Source: Chloroflexota bacterium (GTDB lineage Bacteria > Chloroflexota > Limnocylindria > Limnocylindrales > Limnocylindraceae). Taken from it: a stretch of 9,457 nucleotides of DNA. A program made the position numbers and the translations under genes. How positions within the stretch are numbered: position 1 is the stretch's first letter; each line of letters starts with the position of its first letter. Positions 6,254 through 9,457 of this stretch are shown here, one piece after another. Location: the NCBI GenBank assembly GCA_947483025.1, contig CANKMK010000016.1:1-9457 (forward strand), read 5' to 3'. The notes under the pieces are model-generated. The model searched no databases. It worked only from the letters and a program-made list of their open reading frames with translations, and was not told where the DNA came from.

Positions 6254-7239
6254 TCTGCGATTCTCCCATGCGCGGCGAGTTCTTCCTGACGCCCTCGCGC
6301 GAACTCCCCTCCCGTCATGCTCTTGCCACCCGCGGGGATCACGCGATCAAGGCGCAAGGTCCCGCCCACAAGGCCGAGCAACAGCGTCTCGTCGCGCAGT
6401 TCAAGGGCCCCTGGAGCGACCGGCGCCTCTCCCTCTACTGCGCCGAGGCTCGACAGGATCAGCCGATCCACCAGGCCAGGGATCTCGACCCAAACGCCTG
6501 GCCACGGCTGATACGCCCGCCACATGCGCAGCGCAACTTCGCACGAGGTGCCTGCACCAACCCGGCCATCGGCACGAGAGAGGCGCTTTGTCTGCGTCGC
6601 ACCATCGACTCCCTGAGGGGCCGCCGCCTCACTCCCCTGCAGCCATGTCACAAGGGTGTCGGCGACGCCGACGGCGGCAAGTTCGGCCAGTTCTGTCTCA
6701 AGGTCTGCGGCGGTCGCCTCCGGTCGCGGTCGCAGATGCTGCACTGCAATGATTGGTCCCGTATCGACCCCTTGATCCATCACGATCGTGGAGACTCCCG
6801 TCTCGCGATCGCCAGCGAGAATCGTTGCGGGGATCGGGCTCGCGCCGCGATGTCGCGGCAGCAGTGACGGATGAAGATTGACGATGCCACGCGGGTAGAG
6901 ACTCAAGAGCGCAGCAGGGATAATCTGCCCGAAGTCTGCGAGGAGGGCCCCCTCTGCGCCGATCGCTTGGATGCGTGCGACCTCAGCTGCGTCGCGCACC
7001 TTGGCAACATGTTCAACGCGCAGTCCTGCGCCAGTCGCCCAGGCATCGACAGGGGTTGGCGTGAGGGCACCGCTTCGACCCGCGGCGCGTGGTGGCGCGG
7101 TCACGACGGCGAGGATGCTGAATCGAGGGTCTGCAGCAATGGCGCGGAACGACGGGACCGCGAATCCACCACTGCCAAATAGGATCAGGCGACTACTTGT
7201 GACTATGCCCTCGCAGCACCTTGCGACGCTGTGCAACAA
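6250..7239 (-). CDS. fmt: Methionyl-tRNA formyltransferase (start uncertain)
   Basis: The enzyme formylates Met-tRNA(fMet) with 10-formyltetrahydrofolate to give the bacterial initiator tRNA. Numbering from the chosen TTG, the Rossmann-like formyltransferase domain opens with RLILFGSGGFAVPSF (17-31). The catalytic triad is N121, H123 (VNLHPSLLPRHRGASP) and D159 (QGVDTG), spaced exactly as E. coli N106, H108 and D144. The C-terminal domain starts around TKRLSRADGR. The family normally begins a few residues before RLILFG, but no ATG, GTG or TTG exists there: the in-frame codons just upstream are ATA, GTC, ACA, AGT, AGT and CGC. The chosen TTG at 7239 has GAGG 6 bases upstream and overlaps the end of def by 47 bases. 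Other in-frame options are TTG 7236, GTG 7260 and ATG 7284. The stop overlaps the rlmN ATG. Family identity is firm; the start is not. Confidence 0.9.
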   Translation of the reverse strand: MLHSVARCCEGIVTSSRLILFGSGGFAVPSFRAIAADPRFSILAVVTAPPRAAGRSGALTPTPVDAWATGAGLRVEHVAKVRDAAEVARIQAIGAEGALLADFGQIIPAALLSLYPRGIVNLHPSLLPRHRGASPIPATILAGDRETGVSTIVMDQGVDTGPIIAVQHLRPRPEATAADLETELAELAAVGVADTLVTWLQGSEAAAPQGVDGATQTKRLSRADGRVGAGTSCEVALRMWRAYQPWPGVWVEIPGLVDRLILSSLGAVEGEAPVAPGALELRDETLLLGLVGGTLRLDRVIPAGGKSMTGGEFARGRQEELAAHGRIAE

Positions 7240-7744
7240 CGGCCGCCTCAGGCGAATCACCTGGCTCCTCGTCGTCGTCCTCATCGACGGCAATCAGCTG
7301 ATCCATAGAGTCGAGGTAGTCGATGTAGAGGGTGCCCGCGAGGTGGTCGAGTTCATGCTGTACGGCGCGCGCCAAGAAGCCATGTTCGCTGAACTTGTAC
7401 GGACGACCGGTGCGATCTTGTGCCTCGACCCAGACGCGCTCCTTACGTGTGATCTCGGCGACGTATCCAGGAATTGAGAGGCAGCCTTCGAGGTCGGTCT
7501 GGTCGCCGGTGTCGCGGACGATGCGTGGGTTCACCAACTCATAGGTCTTCCCCTTCGCCTCGACAACGGCAACGTTCAACGGCTCGCCAAGTTGCGGCGC
7601 GGCGAGACCAACTCCTGGTGCGGCGCGCATCGTGTGGGCGAGATCATCAAGCAGGGAGTGCAACAGCTTGCCGAAACTCTCAACGGGCGCACCGGGGAGG
7701 CGCAGTCGCGGGTCACCGAGGAGCAGGATCGGACGAACACTCAT
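7193..7744 (-). CDS. def: Peptide deformylase
   Basis: A 183-residue metalloenzyme that removes the N-formyl group from new proteins, the step that reverses the product of the neighbouring fmt. All three signature motifs are intact: GVGLAAPQ (44-51), EGCLS (86-90) with metal ligand C88, and QHELDH (129-134) with metal ligands H130 and H134 and catalytic E131. SVRPILLLGDPRLR at the N-terminus matches the family start. After the catalytic core there is a tail with an acidic run (154-160) and a basic end (RRKVLRGHSHK). The ATG lies 19 bases after the priA stop with no purine-rich ribosome site. Instead, a TGCTAGAAT element sits 6 bases before it, which suggests initiation on a leaderless transcript in addition to readthrough from priA. 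The 3' end overlaps the proposed fmt start. Confidence 0.97.
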   Translation of the reverse strand: MSVRPILLLGDPRLRLPGAPVESFGKLLHSLLDDLAHTMRAAPGVGLAAPQLGEPLNVAVVEAKGKTYELVNPRIVRDTGDQTDLEGCLSIPGYVAEITRKERVWVEAQDRTGRPYKFSEHGFLARAVQHELDHLAGTLYIDYLDSMDQLIAVDEDDDEEPGDSPEAAVVAQRRKVLRGHSHK

Positions 7745-7750
7745 GGCGGG

Positions 7751-7759
7751 ATTCTAGCA
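7751..7759 (-). promoter_or_regulatory. Extended -10 element positioned for a leaderless def transcript
   Basis: In the 18 bases between priA and def the minus strand reads TGCTAGAAT. The hexamer TAGAAT matches TATAAT at 5 of 6 positions and carries the upstream TG of an extended -10. Exactly 6 bases (CCCGCC) separate it from the def ATG, so a standard -12/-7 placement puts the first transcribed base on the A of ATG. No good -35 is visible. def has no Shine-Dalgarno sequence, which agrees with leaderless initiation. Confidence 0.45.
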
Positions 7760-7763
7760 AGGG

Positions 7764-9457
7764 CTACAGGAGCGTCTCTGGATCCACATCTACCGTGAGG
7801 TCGCGCCCACGGATCAACGGTAGGTACGGCTCGATGCTCGCGGCCCGAAGGATCAGGTTCTCCCGCCATCGCCCAGCCCGCCGCGGGACCCAGGCGGGAA
7901 TCGGTCCGAGGATGCGCGCCTGATCATCCCCTGACGCTACGGCGGCCGCGCGGAGGGTGGCCGCTAGGCCTTCAATGCTGCGCCGTGCCGCGGCCGCGGT
8001 TGCCGCCGCCGCACTGACCTTGACCGTGCGGAGGAACGGCGCTCCGCCGGCTGCTTTTCGCAGCCCGATCTCACGGGCACGCCAGGCGTCGACGCTCCCC
8101 CCACGAGCGATCTCTACCGCCGCCGTGATTGCAGGGTCCTCGGGGCGATAGCTTTGGATCACCGCCACCCCCGCATGCGCACCACGACCGAGTCGGCCGA
8201 CCGCCTGAACCACGAGCGCTACCGCGCGCTCCGCTGCACGTTCGTCAGGAAGGAGCAGGCCTGTGTCGGCCGAAACGATGCCGACGAGCGCCAGCGCTGG
8301 CAGATCGAGTGCCTTGGCGGCGAGGGCGGTGCCGACGAGAATCTGCGTGCGGCCACTACGGAACGCGTCCAAGATGCGGTCGCCCGAGCCGATCGCTGAT
8401 GCAGCATCGGCATCGAGACGATCCACGATTAGGTCAGGGAGCGCAGCGCGTACCTCTGCCTCGAGGCGTTCAGTGCCGCCACCGAGCGCCCGAATGCGTG
8501 CACCACCACAGGAGGGGCAGCGTGTGAGTGGCTCCGCAGCAATGCCGCACCCATGACAGCGAAGCAGTGACCCTGCGCTGTGCAGAACCAGTGGCCGCTC
8601 ACATGAGGGGCAGGATTGTGCGGCACCGCAATCGCGGCAGAGGAGGGCCGAGGCCAAGCCGCGACGATTGATGATCAGCAGCGCCTGTGATCCGCCAGCC
8701 CAATCCAGCGCAGTCAGGCGCTCGAGGAGTGAGCGGCTCAGCATGCCGCGCCACCCATCGGCAAGCTCTTGCCGCAGGTCGATCACCTCAACGAGCGGTG
8801 CGGGAGTGCGGCGCTCCAACGTGAATCGGCGCCAGCCCTCGATCTCGGCACGCGCCAACGATTCAATTGCTGGGGTGGCGCTCAACAGTAGGGTTGCAGC
8901 ACCGGCAAGGCGTGCCAGCTCGCGCGCTGCATCGCGCGCATGCAGTCGCGGTGTGCGATCAGATTTGTAGGCACCCTCATGCTCTTCGTCGACGACGACG
9001 AGTCCAACCTCATCACGCAGAGCACCGAGCGCAACGCGCGTGCCAACCACCAGATGCGGTCCTGGCTCGAGGAGGCGGTCGTGTGCATCGAGTCGTTCGC
9101 CGGCGCTCAGGCCTGAGTGGATCGGTTCAGGTACCCCGCCAGCAGCGGCGAGCATGTCCGCAGCAATTGCGACCTGCGCCGCCTCTGGCACGAGCCAGAG
9201 CACAGATCGCCCAGTCGCAATCATCCGCACCGCCGCCTCTGCGGCTGCGCGACTCTTGCCAGAGCCGGGTGGGCCGTCGACAAGAATCGTCACCCCCGCC
9301 GCCTGAGGATCGCACGCTGCATCGGCGATCTCACGCTGCACGCTCGTTAGGCTGATCTCGGTCCCCACCACATCTACGGCCGCGCTCCGACGATCGCTAT
9401 GGCGCCGCTGAACACGACGAACCTCAAGGTGCACAGCACCAGCATCCGCGAGGCGTC
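7764..9457 (-). CDS. priA: Primosomal protein N' (replication restart helicase PriA), C-terminal part (cut by right edge)
   Basis: The frame stays open to the right edge, so the N-terminal DNA-binding domain is missing and about 564 codons are visible. A GTG at 9434 opens the frame inside the gene and is unlikely to be the true start. PriA binds abandoned forks and starts replisome reloading. Counting from that GTG: Walker A GPPGSGKS (54-61); DEEH (149-152) followed by EGAYKSDRTPRLHARD, a PriA hallmark; SATPAIES (185-192); INRRGLA (255-261); and eight cysteines (C266, C269, C275, C278, C293, C296, C306, C309) in the paired zinc-binding pattern typical of PriA. Motif V reads GTALAAKALDLP (368-379) where the family usually has GTQMIAKGHDFP. 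Motif VI reads QAVGRLGR (410-417) where QVAGRAGR is usual. Walker A and B are intact, so ATPase activity is likely, but helicase coupling may be altered. priA followed by def and fmt is the classic order. Confidence 0.92.
   Translation of the reverse strand, partial: RLADAGAVHLEVRRVQRRHSDRRSAAVDVVGTEISLTSVQREIADAACDPQAAGVTILVDGPPGSGKSRAAAEAAVRMIATGRSVLWLVPEAAQVAIAADMLAAAGGVPEPIHSGLSAGERLDAHDRLLEPGPHLVVGTRVALGALRDEVGLVVVDEEHEGAYKSDRTPRLHARDAARELARLAGAATLLLSATPAIESLARAEIEGWRRFTLERRTPAPLVEVIDLRQELADGWRGMLSRSLLERLTALDWAGGSQALLIINRRGLASALLCRDCGAAQSCPSCERPLVLHSAGSLLRCHGCGIAAEPLTRCPSCGGARIRALGGGTERLEAEVRAALPDLIVDRLDADAASAIGSGDRILDAFRSGRTQILVGTALAAKALDLPALALVGIVSADTGLLLPDERAAERAVALVVQAVGRLGRGAHAGVAVIQSYRPEDPAITAAVEIARGGSVDAWRAREIGLRKAAGGAPFLRTVKVSAAAATAAAARRSIEGLAATLRAAAVASGDDQARILGPIPAWVPRRAGRWRENLILRAASIEPYLPLIRGRDLTVDVDPETLL

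Noticed and set aside
5733..6752. Long plus-strand open frame of 339 codons antisense to rlmN and fmt
   Set aside because: It lies wholly opposite two strongly conserved enzymes, has Ser/Arg/Pro-rich GC-biased composition and shows no recognisable motif. It is a shadow of the coding strand.
6803..6822. Inverted repeat (TCTCGC/GCGAGA) with a GCGATCGC octamer inside fmt
   Set aside because: It is one copy within conserved coding sequence. CGATCG-type words are scattered through the window at a level expected for its base composition, so there is no evidence of a repeat family.
9432..9434. GTG as the true start of priA
   Set aside because: The reading frame continues open to the window edge and the N-terminal DNA-binding domain would be missing, so the gene is cut by the window, not short.

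Overview
The window is a compact, high-GC stretch of bacterial chromosome made almost entirely of housekeeping genes. It has no mobile elements, tRNA or rRNA genes, CRISPR arrays or phage genes. Protein style is consistent throughout: Ala/Arg-rich, a four-cysteine L28, an HPSLLPRHRG-type Fmt and a GYETVF-type FakA. The gene order is a shortened version of the Firmicutes-type priA-def-fmt ... recG cluster. Together these suggest a streamlined Gram-positive-grade lineage, perhaps a Chloroflexota or Actinobacteria-like bacterium. The phylum call is inference and is weak.

Layout from right to left, following the main direction of transcription (minus strand). The first run is priA (cut by the right edge), def, fmt, rlmN and rpe. 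rpmB (ribosomal protein L28) follows on the plus strand; it converges on rpe and diverges from the second run. The second run is a 16-codon upstream ORF, fakA (DAK2/YloV family), recG and rsmD (cut by the left edge). Intergenic DNA is minimal. The largest gap is about 160 bp between fakA and rpmB, and it holds two divergent candidate promoters whose -10 elements share the same seven bases (TACGATA, 4088-4094). No stretch over 300 bases lacks a gene.

The genes cover nascent-protein formylation and deformylation (fmt, def), rRNA methylation (rlmN, rsmD), a ribosomal protein (rpmB), replication-fork rescue (priA, recG), pentose phosphate metabolism (rpe) and fatty acid phosphorylation (fakA). 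They are not one pathway but an anciently conserved growth cluster. Nearly every same-strand junction is a 4-base NTGA stop/start overlap, which suggests pervasive translational coupling.

The points most worth a second look are regulatory: the shared-core divergent promoter, a short upstream ORF with a perfect Shine-Dalgarno sequence coupled to fakA, and an extended -10 element placed exactly for a leaderless def mRNA. Smaller points are unusual motif residues in PriA, Rpe and FakA, and the lack of any obvious standard start codon for fmt. I found no convincing undescribed multi-gene system.
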